Assembly: GCF_947503875.1 (NCBI RefSeq)
Contig: NZ_CANNFH010000007.1
Location: 62,001 to 126,000, forward strand
Length of the DNA stretch: 64,000 nt
Source of the DNA: an uncultured Polaribacter sp.
GTDB taxonomy: Bacteria; Bacteroidota; Bacteroidia; Flavobacteriales; Flavobacteriaceae
Direction of reading: 5' to 3'
Below the pieces are notes generated by a model that was not told the DNA's origin, ran no database searches, and saw nothing but the letters and a program-made list of their open reading frames with translations. Of this stretch, positions 1 to 8,639 are shown piece after piece (the stretch's first letter is position 1; each line of letters begins with the position of its first letter). The position numbers and the translations under genes were made by a program.

Positions 1-747
1 GCAATTGAAAAAATTGGGCAAGTTGTAGATAAAGAATTAGAGCCACAAAACGGAGAAAGCCCAACTTTTAAAGACGGTATGAATATTGAATTAGAGAATG
101 TTTCCTACGAAGTAGCAGATAAAATTAAGCCTATTTTAAACAATATTTCATTTAAAATTGAAGCGAAAAGTAGAGTTTTAGTGCAAGGAGAAAGTGGTGC
201 AGGAAAATCTAGTCTTTTGCGTTTGTTGGCGGGTGTTATAAAGCCTACTGGAGGTAATATTTATGTTAATAATTTATCTTTAAGTAGCTTGTATCTTAAT
301 CATTATAGAATGCAGTTAGGTTTGTCTTTATGTGAAGAAACACCTTTTGAAGGTACCATAAGAGAAAATTTAATTTTTAGTAGTTCTAAAGATAAAGACG
401 ATTTAATTTTTGAAGTACTAGAAGAAATTGGTTTATTACAATTTTTAAAAGAACAACCAAATGGTTTAGATACTATTATTTATCCTGAAGGAAAACAGAC
501 TTCTTTTACCATCACTAAAAAAATAATTTTAGCTAGAGCTTTAATTAAGCAGCCTAAAGTTATGATATTAGAAGACCCTCTAGATCAATTTAATGATAAG
601 GAAACCGAAAAAATAATTAATTATTTAACAGACTCTAAAAGACCATGGTCTTTAATAGTGATTAGTAGTAACGACATTTGGAAAACCAAATGTACACAAA
701 CTATTACCTTAGAAAAAGGAGTAATAATTAATAATATAAACTCATAA
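1..747 (+). CDS. ABC exporter, C-terminal nucleotide-binding part (partial, 5' end outside window)
   Basis: The reading frame is open from base 1 and runs through the first ATG at 79, so the gene starts before the window; what is visible is the end of the membrane domain linker and the ATPase domain. Counted from that ATG, Walker A is intact (GESGAGKSS, residues 38-46). The other catalytic motifs are not standard: the Q-loop glutamine position reads CEE, the LSGGQ signature is replaced by a TSFTITKK stretch (141-148), Walker B reads MILEDP with the usual D-E order swapped, and the switch histidine is replaced (VISSN, 194-198). The next gene follows 2 bases later and encodes a HlyD adaptor, then a TolC channel, so this is the inner-membrane part of a tripartite exporter. 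Substrate unknown. It may bind ATP and hydrolyse it poorly. Confidence 0.85.
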   Translation, partial: AIEKIGQVVDKELEPQNGESPTFKDGMNIELENVSYEVADKIKPILNNISFKIEAKSRVLVQGESGAGKSSLLRLLAGVIKPTGGNIYVNNLSLSSLYLNHYRMQLGLSLCEETPFEGTIRENLIFSSSKDKDDLIFEVLEEIGLLQFLKEQPNGLDTIIYPEGKQTSFTITKKIILARALIKQPKVMILEDPLDQFNDKETEKIINYLTDSKRPWSLIVISSNDIWKTKCTQTITLEKGVIINNINS

Positions 748-749
748 TA

Positions 750-2111
750 ATGCTGAATATATCTAACAATAAATTAAGTAAAGAAGTAGACTTAACCCAA
801 TTTAAGTCTGGAAAGGATATTTTTAATAAAGAATATTACAAATCCTTTAATAAATTTTTAATTGTTTTTGGTATTGTATGTATTGTTGTGTTGTTTTTAC
901 CATGGACACAAAATATTACAGGAAGAGGAACTATAACCACTTTAACCCCAGATCAAAGACCACAAAGTATACAGTCTCAAATTCCTGGTAGAATTGAAGA
1001 GTGGTTTGTGAGAGAAGGAGATTTTGTAAAAAAAGGGGACACTATTCTTCGAATATCAGAAATTAAAAGTGATTATTTTGATGACCAACTTATAGAAAGA
1101 ACCAACCAGCAAATAAATGCAAAAGTTTCTTCTGTTGGCGCTTACAAACAAAAAGTAAACGCTTTGCAAAGACAAATTAGTTCTTTAAATAAAGAGCAAC
1201 GCCTAAAACTAGACATGGCAGAGAACAAGCTTATTCAATCTAAACTAAAAGTACAAAGTGATAGTATTGAGTTTGAGGCGGCAAAAACAAATATTAAAAT
1301 TGCAGAAAGACAATTTAATCGTGCTGTAACTTTAGAGGATGAAGGAATTTCAGCAGTAAAAGACGTAGAAGAGAAAAACTTAAAGTTACAAAAAACACAA
1401 GCTGAGTTAATTGGTAAACAAAATAAATTGCTAGAAAGTAAAAATAATGTGATTAATGCTAAAATAGAACTAAATAGAATTAACGCAGAATACCGCAATA
1501 AAATATCTAAAGCAGAAAGTGATATGTCTACAGCTATGTCTAGTGGCTTTGATGCAGAAGTACAAGTATCTAAACTAGAAAACAGCAATAGTAATTATAA
1601 AATTAGAAGAAATTTATTATACATAACTGCACCACAAAATGGCTTTATAAATAAAGCGATAAAGGGCGGAATTGGAGGTACATTTAAAGAAGGAGAATCT
1701 TTAGTTGGTATTATGCCACAAAAATTTGATTTTGCAGTAGAAACTTTTGTAAGACCCATAGATTTACCCTTGGTACATATAGGAGAAAAAGTCCGTGTAG
1801 AATTTGATGGTTGGCCTGCAATTGTATTTTCTGGTTGGCCAAACGTTTCTTACGGTACGTATGGCGCAAAAGTGGTTGCTGTAGAAAATTTTATTAGTGA
1901 AAATGGTAAATTTAGAGTTTTATTATCTCCAGATGAAGAAGATCATCAATGGCCAGATGCAATTAGAGTAGGTTCTGGCGCAAGAACAATTGCACTTTTA
2001 GAAGATGTACCAATTTGGTTTGAACTTTGGAGACAATTAAACAGCTTCCCTCCTAATTATTATCAGCCAGCTGGAAGTAAAAAAGGAAAGTCTGATTCGA
2101 AAAAAAAGTAA
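750..2111 (+). CDS. HlyD-family periplasmic adaptor
   Basis: A 453-residue membrane-fusion protein that would bridge the ABC exporter upstream and the TolC channel downstream. One N-terminal membrane helix (about residues 36-53) is followed by a first biotinyl/lipoyl-type half (SQIPGRIEEWFVREGD), a long charged alpha-helical hairpin (about 110-280, coiled-coil in character) and the second half plus beta-barrel (from about 290). This is the standard HlyD order. The C-terminus is a lysine/serine-rich tail. It is spaced 2 bases from each neighbour, so the three genes are one operon. Assignment to the family is firm; the cargo is not visible. Confidence 0.9.
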   Translation: MLNISNNKLSKEVDLTQFKSGKDIFNKEYYKSFNKFLIVFGIVCIVVLFLPWTQNITGRGTITTLTPDQRPQSIQSQIPGRIEEWFVREGDFVKKGDTILRISEIKSDYFDDQLIERTNQQINAKVSSVGAYKQKVNALQRQISSLNKEQRLKLDMAENKLIQSKLKVQSDSIEFEAAKTNIKIAERQFNRAVTLEDEGISAVKDVEEKNLKLQKTQAELIGKQNKLLESKNNVINAKIELNRINAEYRNKISKAESDMSTAMSSGFDAEVQVSKLENSNSNYKIRRNLLYITAPQNGFINKAIKGGIGGTFKEGESLVGIMPQKFDFAVETFVRPIDLPLVHIGEKVRVEFDGWPAIVFSGWPNVSYGTYGAKVVAVENFISENGKFRVLLSPDEEDHQWPDAIRVGSGARTIALLEDVPIWFELWRQLNSFPPNYYQPAGSKKGKSDSKKK

Positions 2112-2112
2112 T

Positions 2113-3510
2113 ATGAAAAGATATATAATGATATGCTTTTTATTGATTTTTTCGCAATCTAAAGCACAAGATCAATTAGAGTCTGTTATGACTTTGTCAG
2201 AATATTTGGGCTATGTAAAAGCCTATCATCCCATTGTTAAACAGGCCAATTTAATTATTAATAATAGTGAAGCTAAATTATTAAAAGCTAGAGGCGCTTT
2301 TGATCCTAAAATTGAAGTAGATTACGATAAAAAGTTCTTTAAAGAAACCGATTATTTTAACAAGTTAAACGGTGCGTTTAAAATTCCAACTTGGTATGGT
2401 ATCGAATTTAAAGGTGGTTTTGAACAAAATGATGGTGTTTTTCTAAACCCACAAGACAATGTTCCTTTAGATGGTTTATACAGTGCAGGGGTTTCTGTTT
2501 CTTTAGCCAGAAACTTTTTAATTAATGATAGAATGGCGTCTTTAAGACAAGCTAAATTATTTACAAATCAAGCCAAAGAAGACCAACAAATAATGGTGAA
2601 CAAAATTTTGTTTGATGCTTCTATATCTTACTTTAATTGGCTAAGAACCTATAATGAAAAATTGGTTTTTAATGATTTTTTAGAAAATGCTAGAATACGT
2701 TTCCAAAGTACTAAAAGAGCTTTTGAAGAAGGAGAAAAACCAGCAATAGATACTTTAGAAGCAGGTATAACGCTAACTACAAGAAAATTAAACCTAGAAA
2801 AAGCACGAATAAAACTAATTAAATCTTCTTTAGAATTGTCTAATTTTTTATGGTTGAATGACAACACGCCTATTGAGTTAAAAGAAAATATTATACCAGA
2901 TGTAAATACGTTTAACACTGTAGATCAAACCTTTAATATTGCTCTTTTTAATAATGAAAACTTTGATGTAGAAAATCATCCCAAAATAAGATCTTTAGGT
3001 TTTAAAGTAGAAAGTTTAGATGTAGAACGCAAGTTAAAAATGAATAACTTATTACCTAAAATAGATTTAAATTATAATTTTATTGCGCCAGAGGTAAACG
3101 GATTTAATAGTTTTAATACCGATAATTATAAAGGTGGTATTAATTTTAGCATGCCTCTATTTATAAGGAAAGAACGCGGAGACTTAAGATTGGCTAAAAT
3201 TAAATTACAAGATCAAATTTTTGAAAGAGATGCTACAAGAGTAGTAATTAAAAATAAAATTGATGCCATTTTACAAGAGCTAGAATCTTTTATAATACAA
3301 AGCGATTATACAGCAAACAATGTAAGAGATTATAGTATTTTGTTAAGAGCAGAAGAACGAAAATTCTTTTTAGGAGAAAGCTCTTTATTCTTAGTAAATT
3401 CTAGAGAACAAAAGTTTATCGACTCTAAATTAAAAGCAATTGAATTAGAAAATTCTTTCTTTAAATCTAAAGCAACACTGTTTAAAGAAGCAGTTATTAC
3501 AATCAATTAG
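2113..3510 (+). CDS. TolC-family outer-membrane efflux protein
   Basis: A 465-residue protein with an N-terminal signal peptide (ends near SQSKAQ) and the repeated helical pattern of the outer-membrane efflux family, with many long amphipathic helices rich in K, E, N and L. It would form the trimeric outer-membrane and periplasmic duct of the exporter encoded by the two preceding genes. It is the last gene of the operon: a strong hairpin terminator follows 20 bases after its stop codon. The start at 2113 leaves 1 base after the adaptor stop and gives a complete signal peptide. Confidence 0.9.
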   Translation: MKRYIMICFLLIFSQSKAQDQLESVMTLSEYLGYVKAYHPIVKQANLIINNSEAKLLKARGAFDPKIEVDYDKKFFKETDYFNKLNGAFKIPTWYGIEFKGGFEQNDGVFLNPQDNVPLDGLYSAGVSVSLARNFLINDRMASLRQAKLFTNQAKEDQQIMVNKILFDASISYFNWLRTYNEKLVFNDFLENARIRFQSTKRAFEEGEKPAIDTLEAGITLTTRKLNLEKARIKLIKSSLELSNFLWLNDNTPIELKENIIPDVNTFNTVDQTFNIALFNNENFDVENHPKIRSLGFKVESLDVERKLKMNNLLPKIDLNYNFIAPEVNGFNSFNTDNYKGGINFSMPLFIRKERGDLRLAKIKLQDQIFERDATRVVIKNKIDAILQELESFIIQSDYTANNVRDYSILLRAEERKFFLGESSLFLVNSREQKFIDSKLKAIELENSFFKSKATLFKEAVITIN

Positions 3511-3530
3511 AAAACATTAAAAGAATATAA

Positions 3531-3562
3531 AAACCTTTCAAATCTTCAAATTTGAAAGGTTT
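3531..3562 (+). terminator. Rho-independent terminator between convergent genes
   Basis: Thirteen-base perfect stem (3531-3543 with 3550-3562) and a 6-base loop, followed by a run of T on the plus strand and preceded by A bases, so it can work in both directions. It ends the exporter operon and the XRE regulator gene that converges on it. Confidence 0.9.
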
Positions 3563-3567
3563 TTTAG

Positions 3568-3768
3568 TTAATCCTCATCTTCTAACGTAAAAAAATCATT
3601 TACAGGAATCTTAAAAACTTTAGAGAGTTTTAAAGCTAATACTGTAGATGGTACGTATCTATTTTTTTCTATGGAATTGATAGTTTGCCTAGAAACACCA
3701 ATTTTTTTAGCTAAATCATCTTGCGTTAAGTCTAAAATAGCACGTTGAACTTTTAGAGTATTTTTCAT
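3568..3768 (-). CDS. XRE-family helix-turn-helix regulator
   Basis: A 66-residue single-domain DNA-binding protein. The whole sequence is one HTH_3 fold: the recognition part reads LAKKIGVSRQTINSIEKNRYVPS, the pattern of the small flavobacterial 'helix-turn-helix transcriptional regulator' family. It lies 1 base after the gene for a four-helix membrane protein, an arrangement common for this type of regulator, so the two are probably co-transcribed and may act together. Target genes are not visible. Confidence 0.88.
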   Translation of the reverse strand: MKNTLKVQRAILDLTQDDLAKKIGVSRQTINSIEKNRYVPSTVLALKLSKVFKIPVNDFFTLEDED

Positions 3769-3769
3769 A

Positions 3770-4213
3770 TTAATTATTCATTCTTTTTAATTGCCAGAAA
3801 AAACACAGCTGAACAATCAACATAAAAAATAATACTTGAAAATAACTAAAGCCTTGCAATTCGTCATCTTTATTTAACATAACCGCTACTCCATAATTTA
3901 TTAAAGGTTGCACCAAAGCATATACAATTGCTAGAATAAAAGCTAATCTATACGTTTGTGAACGCAAACTATCTACAAACTCATCTTCTATTTTTTCTTT
4001 GGATACTGATATTAGTAAAAGTCCGAATAATAAAAAACCGTGTAAAATAGGTTTAACCCATTCTGAATCTTCTACATATTTTCTTAAAATCATTAGCAGA
4101 AAACTTACAACTGCAATAATAAGTCCTACTTTTTTATATGAATTCCCAAGTTGAAATTTATTCATTTTTTTTAACTGACTTCTTTCCCTTTCACATATTG
4201 ATTGTTTTGACAT
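3770..4213 (-). CDS. Four-helix membrane protein, partner of XRE regulator
   Basis: About 147 residues from the ATG at 4213; an in-frame TTG 24 bases upstream is a less likely start. Four hydrophobic segments are visible (starting near VGLIIAVVSFLL, ILHGFLLFGLLL, LAFILAIVYALV and FQVLFFMLIVQL), with a basic N-terminus. No catalytic motif was recognised. It resembles the small integral membrane proteins often found upstream of a one-domain XRE regulator, but its role is unknown. The possibility that it senses a membrane signal for the regulator is inference only. Confidence 0.7.
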   Translation of the reverse strand: MSKQSICERERSQLKKMNKFQLGNSYKKVGLIIAVVSFLLMILRKYVEDSEWVKPILHGFLLFGLLLISVSKEKIEDEFVDSLRSQTYRLAFILAIVYALVQPLINYGVAVMLNKDDELQGFSYFQVLFFMLIVQLCFFWQLKRMNN

Positions 4214-4329
4214 CTTATTTATTTTAAAATTAGACAAACATATTTATTATAATGACAGATATACTTTACATTTTTAAATATGACAAGTTTATTTTACATT
4301 TTGTAAAAAATAATCTAAAAATAATAGTG

Positions 4330-4788
4330 TTACTCAAACAAAGCGCAAAGAAATTCTGCTACACAAGCTGGTTTTTCTTCCCCTTTAATTTCTATATTAC
4401 AAGAAAAAGTTACTTTAATTCCGTTATTTGCTAAATCTTCAATAGCTATTAACTTCGCATGCATTCTTAATTCGCTATTTACAGGTACAGGATTAGGAAA
4501 ACGCACTTTATTTAATCCATAATTTAAGCCCATTTTAAGGCTTTTAATTACAAATAGATCTTCAAGTAATTTAGAAATCATGGCAACAGACATAAAACCG
4601 TGCGCAATTATAGTTTTAAAAGGAGACTCCTGCGCTGCCCTTTCTTCATCTACATGAATCCATTGTTTATCTAATGTTGCATTGGCAAAATTGGTAATCA
4701 TTTCTTGGGTTATGTTATACCAATTTCCTGTTGGTAAATCTTTACCTAAGTGTTTTTTAAAATCTGAAATTGTATTAAAAACCAACAT
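4330..4788 (-). CDS. MaoC-like (R)-specific hydratase
   Basis: A 152-residue hot-dog-fold protein. It has the hydratase-2 signature: an aspartate and histidine in NATLDKQWIHVDEERA followed by the AHGFMS segment. The family hydrates trans-2-enoyl-CoA to the (R)-3-hydroxyacyl-CoA, or acts on related thioesters. The length is normal for a single-domain MaoC protein. It is 6 bases downstream of the TRIC-channel gene on the same strand, but no metabolic link between the two is evident. Substrate chain length cannot be told from the sequence. Confidence 0.85.
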   Translation of the reverse strand: MLVFNTISDFKKHLGKDLPTGNWYNITQEMITNFANATLDKQWIHVDEERAAQESPFKTIIAHGFMSVAMISKLLEDLFVIKSLKMGLNYGLNKVRFPNPVPVNSELRMHAKLIAIEDLANNGIKVTFSCNIEIKGEEKPACVAEFLCALFE

Positions 4789-4794
4789 AAAATT

Positions 4795-5421
4795 TTATTT
4801 CTTTGTAAAAAGATCATTATGAATTCTAGGCAATTCCAAATGAAATTTTACTGCAATAGCTCTAATAATAATTACTACAGCAACCGCAATTATAAAATTT
4901 ATATTTTCTGGAATTATAGTGAAGTTTAAAATCAATAAATACACTATTCCGCCAGCCAAACATGCAGATGCATAAATTTCTTTCTCAAAAATTAACGGAA
5001 TTTTGTTTGTTAAAACATCTCTTAAAACTCCACCAAAAACTGCAGAAATCATTCCCATAATAACAGCTATAATGGGGTGTAAATTATAAGAAAGTCCTTT
5101 TTTTAAACCTAACAATGTAAAAACTCCAATACCCACTGTATCAAATAAAAACATGGTTTTACTCAAATAGGCAATTTTAGATTTAAATAAAAATGTAAAA
5201 ATAACCGCTGTAAAAATAGTGTAGAGATAGTTTAAATCTCCAATCCAATTTATTGGGTGTGCGTTTATTAAAATATCCCTTAACATTCCGCCACCAACAG
5301 CAGTTATAAAAGCAATTATAATTACACCAAAAACATCTAGTTTTTTATCTAAGGCTACAAGTGCTCCACTTATGGCAAAAGCAAAAGTTCCTAACAAATC
5401 TATGGCATAAATAATAGTCAT
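4795..5421 (-). CDS. TRIC / UPF0126 family membrane channel
   Basis: A 208-residue integral membrane protein made of two homologous three-helix units plus a final helix. Each unit carries the family hallmark: GGGMLRDIL in the first half and GGVLRDVL in the second. Bacterial homologues (YadS/YicG-like) form trimeric monovalent-cation channels related to eukaryotic TRIC channels. The gene starts 1 base after the stop of the DEAD-box helicase gene, so it is co-transcribed with it. The actual ion specificity is not visible. Confidence 0.88.
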   Translation of the reverse strand: MTIIYAIDLLGTFAFAISGALVALDKKLDVFGVIIIAFITAVGGGMLRDILINAHPINWIGDLNYLYTIFTAVIFTFLFKSKIAYLSKTMFLFDTVGIGVFTLLGLKKGLSYNLHPIIAVIMGMISAVFGGVLRDVLTNKIPLIFEKEIYASACLAGGIVYLLILNFTIIPENINFIIAVAVVIIIRAIAVKFHLELPRIHNDLFTKK

Positions 5422-5422
5422 A

Positions 5423-6541
5423 TTATTGTCTTAATTCTGTAAATTTTATATTTAATTCTTTCTGAATTTCATGAATTTTCTCTAATTCACTTGGTAAAAT
5501 AAAAGCTATAGAATTCCCAGTTTTTCCTGCTCTTGCAGTTCTACCACTTCTGTGGGTATAATATTCTAATTGTTCTGGTAATTGATGATGAATAATAAAC
5601 TCTAAACCTCTAACATCTATACCTCTTGCAGAAACATCTGTAGAAATTAAATATTGTACACTTTCATTCTTAAAAGCTCTCATTGCTTTTTCTCTGTCTC
5701 TTTGTTGCATATCTCCTTCTAAAGCGCCCACAGAAAAACCCTCTTCTTTTAATTGATTGTATAAATTTTGAACACCTAATTTTGTTCTACAAAAAATAAT
5801 GCCTCTTTCTGTTCCTCTTTTTTCAATGTAAGCAATAATAGCATTTGTTTTTTGCTTAATAGTTGTTTTTACATATTGATGTCTAATATTTTCATTTACC
5901 AAAGCATTTCTATTAATTTCTACTCTTGGTGCATTAGAATCCATATAGGTTTTAATAATACGCTGAATTTCTTCTGGCATTGTTGCAGAAAATAACCACG
6001 TATTTCTTTCGCCTTTAGTAAACTTTAAAATACGATTTAAATCTTGTTTAAAACCCATAGACAACATTTCATCAGCTTCATCTAAAACCAAAGTGTTAAT
6101 ATTGCTAATATCAATTTCGCCACGTTCTATTAAATCTACCAATCTTCCTGGAGTAGCAATAACTACGTGTGTAGTTCTTTTTAAATTTTTAATTTGAACA
6201 TCTATCTTTTCGCCACCAAAAACAGCCTCTAAAAATATTTTATCATTGCAATACTTGGTAAATTTAAAAAGTTGTTTTTTAATTTGTTGTACCAACTCTC
6301 TTGTGGGCGATAAAATTAAAGCCTGAATTTCATTTTTAGAAGCATCTATATTTTGAAGTATTGGCAAACCAAAAGCAGCTGTTTTACCTGTGCCTGTTTG
6401 TGCTAAACCCACAAAATCAGTTTTGGATTTTAATAAAATAGGTATGGCTTGTTCTTGAATTTCAGACGGAATTTTAATTCCCAATTCTTTTAAACCTTTT
6501 ATATATTCTTGCTGAACTCCTAATGCTAAAAATGCTGACAT
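5423..6541 (-). CDS. DEAD-box ATP-dependent RNA helicase
   Basis: A 372-residue helicase consisting only of the two RecA domains, with almost no C-terminal extension. All motifs are present: Q-motif with IPSEIQEQAIP, motif I AQTGTGKT, Ia PTRELVQQ, Ib TPGRL, II DEAD, III SAT, IV IIFCRTK, V STDVSARGIDV and VI HRSGRTARAG. It is closest in outline to RhlE/DeaD proteins acting in rRNA maturation or mRNA turnover, but it lacks both the DbpA-type RNA-binding tail and the basic RhlE tail, so no gene name is given. It is the first gene of a unit with the TRIC and MaoC genes. Confidence 0.93.
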   Translation of the reverse strand: MSAFLALGVQQEYIKGLKELGIKIPSEIQEQAIPILLKSKTDFVGLAQTGTGKTAAFGLPILQNIDASKNEIQALILSPTRELVQQIKKQLFKFTKYCNDKIFLEAVFGGEKIDVQIKNLKRTTHVVIATPGRLVDLIERGEIDISNINTLVLDEADEMLSMGFKQDLNRILKFTKGERNTWLFSATMPEEIQRIIKTYMDSNAPRVEINRNALVNENIRHQYVKTTIKQKTNAIIAYIEKRGTERGIIFCRTKLGVQNLYNQLKEEGFSVGALEGDMQQRDREKAMRAFKNESVQYLISTDVSARGIDVRGLEFIIHHQLPEQLEYYTHRSGRTARAGKTGNSIAFILPSELEKIHEIQKELNIKFTELRQ

Positions 6542-6565
6542 AATTTTGTATTTCTAAATCTTTGG

Positions 6566-6573
6566 CAAAGATA
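6566..6573 (-). promoter_or_regulatory. -7 promoter element for the DEAD-box helicase
   Basis: On the minus strand the bases read TATCTTTG, a perfect match to the Bacteroidota -7 consensus TAnnTTTG, 24 bases before the helicase ATG. No clear TTG was seen at the expected -33 distance. Confidence 0.6.
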
Positions 6574-6622
6574 CTTTTATTGGAATGATTTTAAACGGAA
6601 AGTGTAATGCTATTTTTTTATT

Positions 6623-6685
6623 GGTAAATGGTTAGTGGTGATTAGTGAAGGGTGAAGGGTGATTGGTGAATGGTGAAAAGTGAAA
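6623..6685. repeat. Heptanucleotide tandem array, about nine units
   Basis: Nine consecutive 7-base units with consensus RGTGAWD (GGTAAAT, GGTTAGT, GGTGATT, AGTGAAG, GGTGAAG, GGTGATT, GGTGAAT, GGTGAAA, AGTGAAA). The unit sequence drifts while the 7-base register never slips. It lies in the spacer between the thioesterase and helicase genes, both on the minus strand. Confidence 0.85.
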
Positions 6686-6720
6686 CTTTATTTTGAATTC
6701 TAAAATTATTTTCAAAAATT

Positions 6721-6754
6721 CCAACAGCCAACAGCCAACAGCCAACAGCCAACA
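6721..6754. repeat. Heptanucleotide tandem array (CCAACAG)n
   Basis: Four perfect CCAACAG units and a fifth unit of six bases, just after the stop of the thioesterase gene (minus strand). It differs from the array 36 bases away but has the same period. Confidence 0.92.
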
Positions 6755-6761
6755 ACAAAAT

Positions 6762-7154
6762 TTACTCAGGATACAAAACCTGCAAAACATCTTCACGAAT
6801 TCTCGCTGGTTTATAAGTAACAGCATCTAACATTACCCATTTTGTTTTGGCTTTTACCAATAACTCATCATTTTTATAAAACTCCATAAAACGTACAGAA
6901 GTAATTCCTTTGGTTTCTCCAACCCATGTTTTTACTAAAATTTCGTCTCCTAAAAGGGCTTGTTTTAAATAATCTATTTCATGCCTTAACACCACCCAGA
7001 GATATTGTTTTAATGGATTTTTATGAGTTAAAAAATCCCAATGTTTTGTTGCAATAGCATCCATCCATTTTACATATACCAAGTTATTTACATGTTTTAA
7101 AACATCTATATCGTCTGCAGAAACTTTAATTTTTAAAGAAAAAACGTTGCTCAT
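6762..7154 (-). CDS. Acyl-CoA thioesterase, YbgC/FadM-like hot-dog fold
   Basis: About 130 residues when started at the ATG at 7154 (MSNVFSLKIKV). The longer open frame upstream is not protein-like and overlaps the divergent MATE gene. The family pattern is clear: ADDIDVLKHVNNLVYVKWMDAI, where the aspartate of D-x-x-x-H-V-N-N is the usual catalytic residue of 4-hydroxybenzoyl-CoA thioesterase-type enzymes, then LKQALLGDEILVKTWV. It would hydrolyse acyl-CoA esters in the cytoplasm. A minus-strand TAATTTTG at 7169-7176 is a plausible -7 element 14 bases upstream. Confidence 0.87.
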   Translation of the reverse strand: MSNVFSLKIKVSADDIDVLKHVNNLVYVKWMDAIATKHWDFLTHKNPLKQYLWVVLRHEIDYLKQALLGDEILVKTWVGETKGITSVRFMEFYKNDELLVKAKTKWVMLDAVTYKPARIREDVLQVLYPE

Positions 7155-7255
7155 TTTATAAATTTCTGCAAAATTAAATATTTTAAAATCTTTATAGGAA
7201 TTTATACAGTTAGATTTACTATCAATCTGTTTTTTATATTGATATTTGCCTAAAT

Positions 7256-8593
7256 ATGGCACAACTAGCAACCGATTTAGGTACAGAAAAAATAAGTAAA
7301 TTATTGATTAAACAAGCAGTTCCTGCAACCATAGGAATTCTTGTAATGTCTTTAAACATGATTGTTGACACCATTTTTGTGGGTCAATGGATTGGTGTTT
7401 TGGCAATTGCAGCTATTACTGTAGTTTTACCTATTGTCTTTTTAATTTCTAGTATTGGTATGGGAATTGGTATTGGTGGTAGTTCAATAATATCAAGAGC
7501 TTTAGGTGCGGAAAATTCTGAAAAAGCATTTTTAACCTTTGGAAATCAGATTTGTTTAACTGTAATTTTAGCCATTATTTTTGTAATTCTTGGCAATGTT
7601 TTTAGTGTTCCTATTTTAAATTTATTTGGCGCCAAAGGCGATATTTTGCCAATTGCCTCAGAATATTTTAGTGTAATTATTTACGGCGTTCCTTTTTTAG
7701 CTTTTGCAATGATGGGAAACCCAACCATTAGAGCAGAAGGAAAACCAAAATTTGCCATGTATGCAATGATGGTGCCTGCTGTTTTAAATGTAGTTTTAGA
7801 TGTTCTATTTATAAAAGTTTTTAATTGGGGTATGTTTGGTGCAGGTTTAGCCACTTCCCTAGCCTATGCCAGTTGTGGTTTGTATATATTGTCTTTCTTT
7901 TTATCTTCTAAAAGCGAGTTGAAAATTATTCTAAAAAACTTTAAATTAGATTTTAAAATTGTAAAAGAAATTGCAGAATTAGGTGGTGTTTCTATTGTTA
8001 GGCAAGGTGCAATTAGTATTTTAATGATCGTTTTAAACTACTCTCTTTTTAAATATGGTGGCGAAATATCTATTGCTGTATTTGGTATTATAAACAGAGT
8101 TATGATGTTTGCTTTGTCTCCTGTTTTAGGGGTTTCTCAAGGTTTTTTACCTGTTGCAGGTTTTAATATTGGAGCTTCTAAAAATAACAGAGTTAAAGAA
8201 ACCATTAAAAAATCTATTTATTTTGGATCTATTATAGGAACCTTTATTTTTATAGCAATTGTAATTTTTAAAGAGCAAATAATTTGGATTTTTACTAATG
8301 ATGAAACTTTGTTATATAAAACACCAAATGCGATGTTAATCGTTTTTTTGGTTACACCCATTGTAACTATGCAGTTAATTGGTTCTGCATATTTTCAAGC
8401 GGCTGGTAAAGCTTTACCCGCTTTATTTTTAACACTTTTAAAACAAGGGATTTTCTTAATACCTTTAGCTTATTTTTTACCAATTTATTATGGTGTAAAT
8501 GGTGTTTGGTGGTCTTTTCCTATTGCAGATTTACTGTCTACAATAGTCACAATCTGGATTTTAAAAAGAGAGGTTGATAAGAATTTGAATTAG
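7256..8593 (+). CDS. MATE-family multidrug efflux transporter
   Basis: A 445-residue membrane protein with twelve predicted helices in two MatE repeats. The first begins KLLIKQAVPATIGILVMSLNMIVDTIFVG and the second EIAELGGVSIVRQGAISILMI. MATE proteins export cationic drugs or metabolites in exchange for Na+ or H+. The gene is transcribed alone and diverges from the thioesterase gene. Length and topology are normal, and substrates cannot be inferred. Confidence 0.92.
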   Translation: MAQLATDLGTEKISKLLIKQAVPATIGILVMSLNMIVDTIFVGQWIGVLAIAAITVVLPIVFLISSIGMGIGIGGSSIISRALGAENSEKAFLTFGNQICLTVILAIIFVILGNVFSVPILNLFGAKGDILPIASEYFSVIIYGVPFLAFAMMGNPTIRAEGKPKFAMYAMMVPAVLNVVLDVLFIKVFNWGMFGAGLATSLAYASCGLYILSFFLSSKSELKIILKNFKLDFKIVKEIAELGGVSIVRQGAISILMIVLNYSLFKYGGEISIAVFGIINRVMMFALSPVLGVSQGFLPVAGFNIGASKNNRVKETIKKSIYFGSIIGTFIFIAIVIFKEQIIWIFTNDETLLYKTPNAMLIVFLVTPIVTMQLIGSAYFQAAGKALPALFLTLLKQGIFLIPLAYFLPIYYGVNGVWWSFPIADLLSTIVTIWILKREVDKNLN

Positions 8594-8639
8594 ATTTCTG
8601 ATAAATTTCTATTGGCTTTAAACATAAAACCCTATCAAA

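Noticed and set aside
4252..4434. A 60-residue plus-strand open frame
   Set aside because: It overlaps the end of the MaoC gene on the other strand and is mostly F, Y, K and I as expected from AT-rich DNA.
6632..6826. A 64-residue minus-strand open frame rich in C, W, L and S/P/F repeats
   Set aside because: It is created by translating the 7-base repeat arrays and overlaps the real thioesterase gene.
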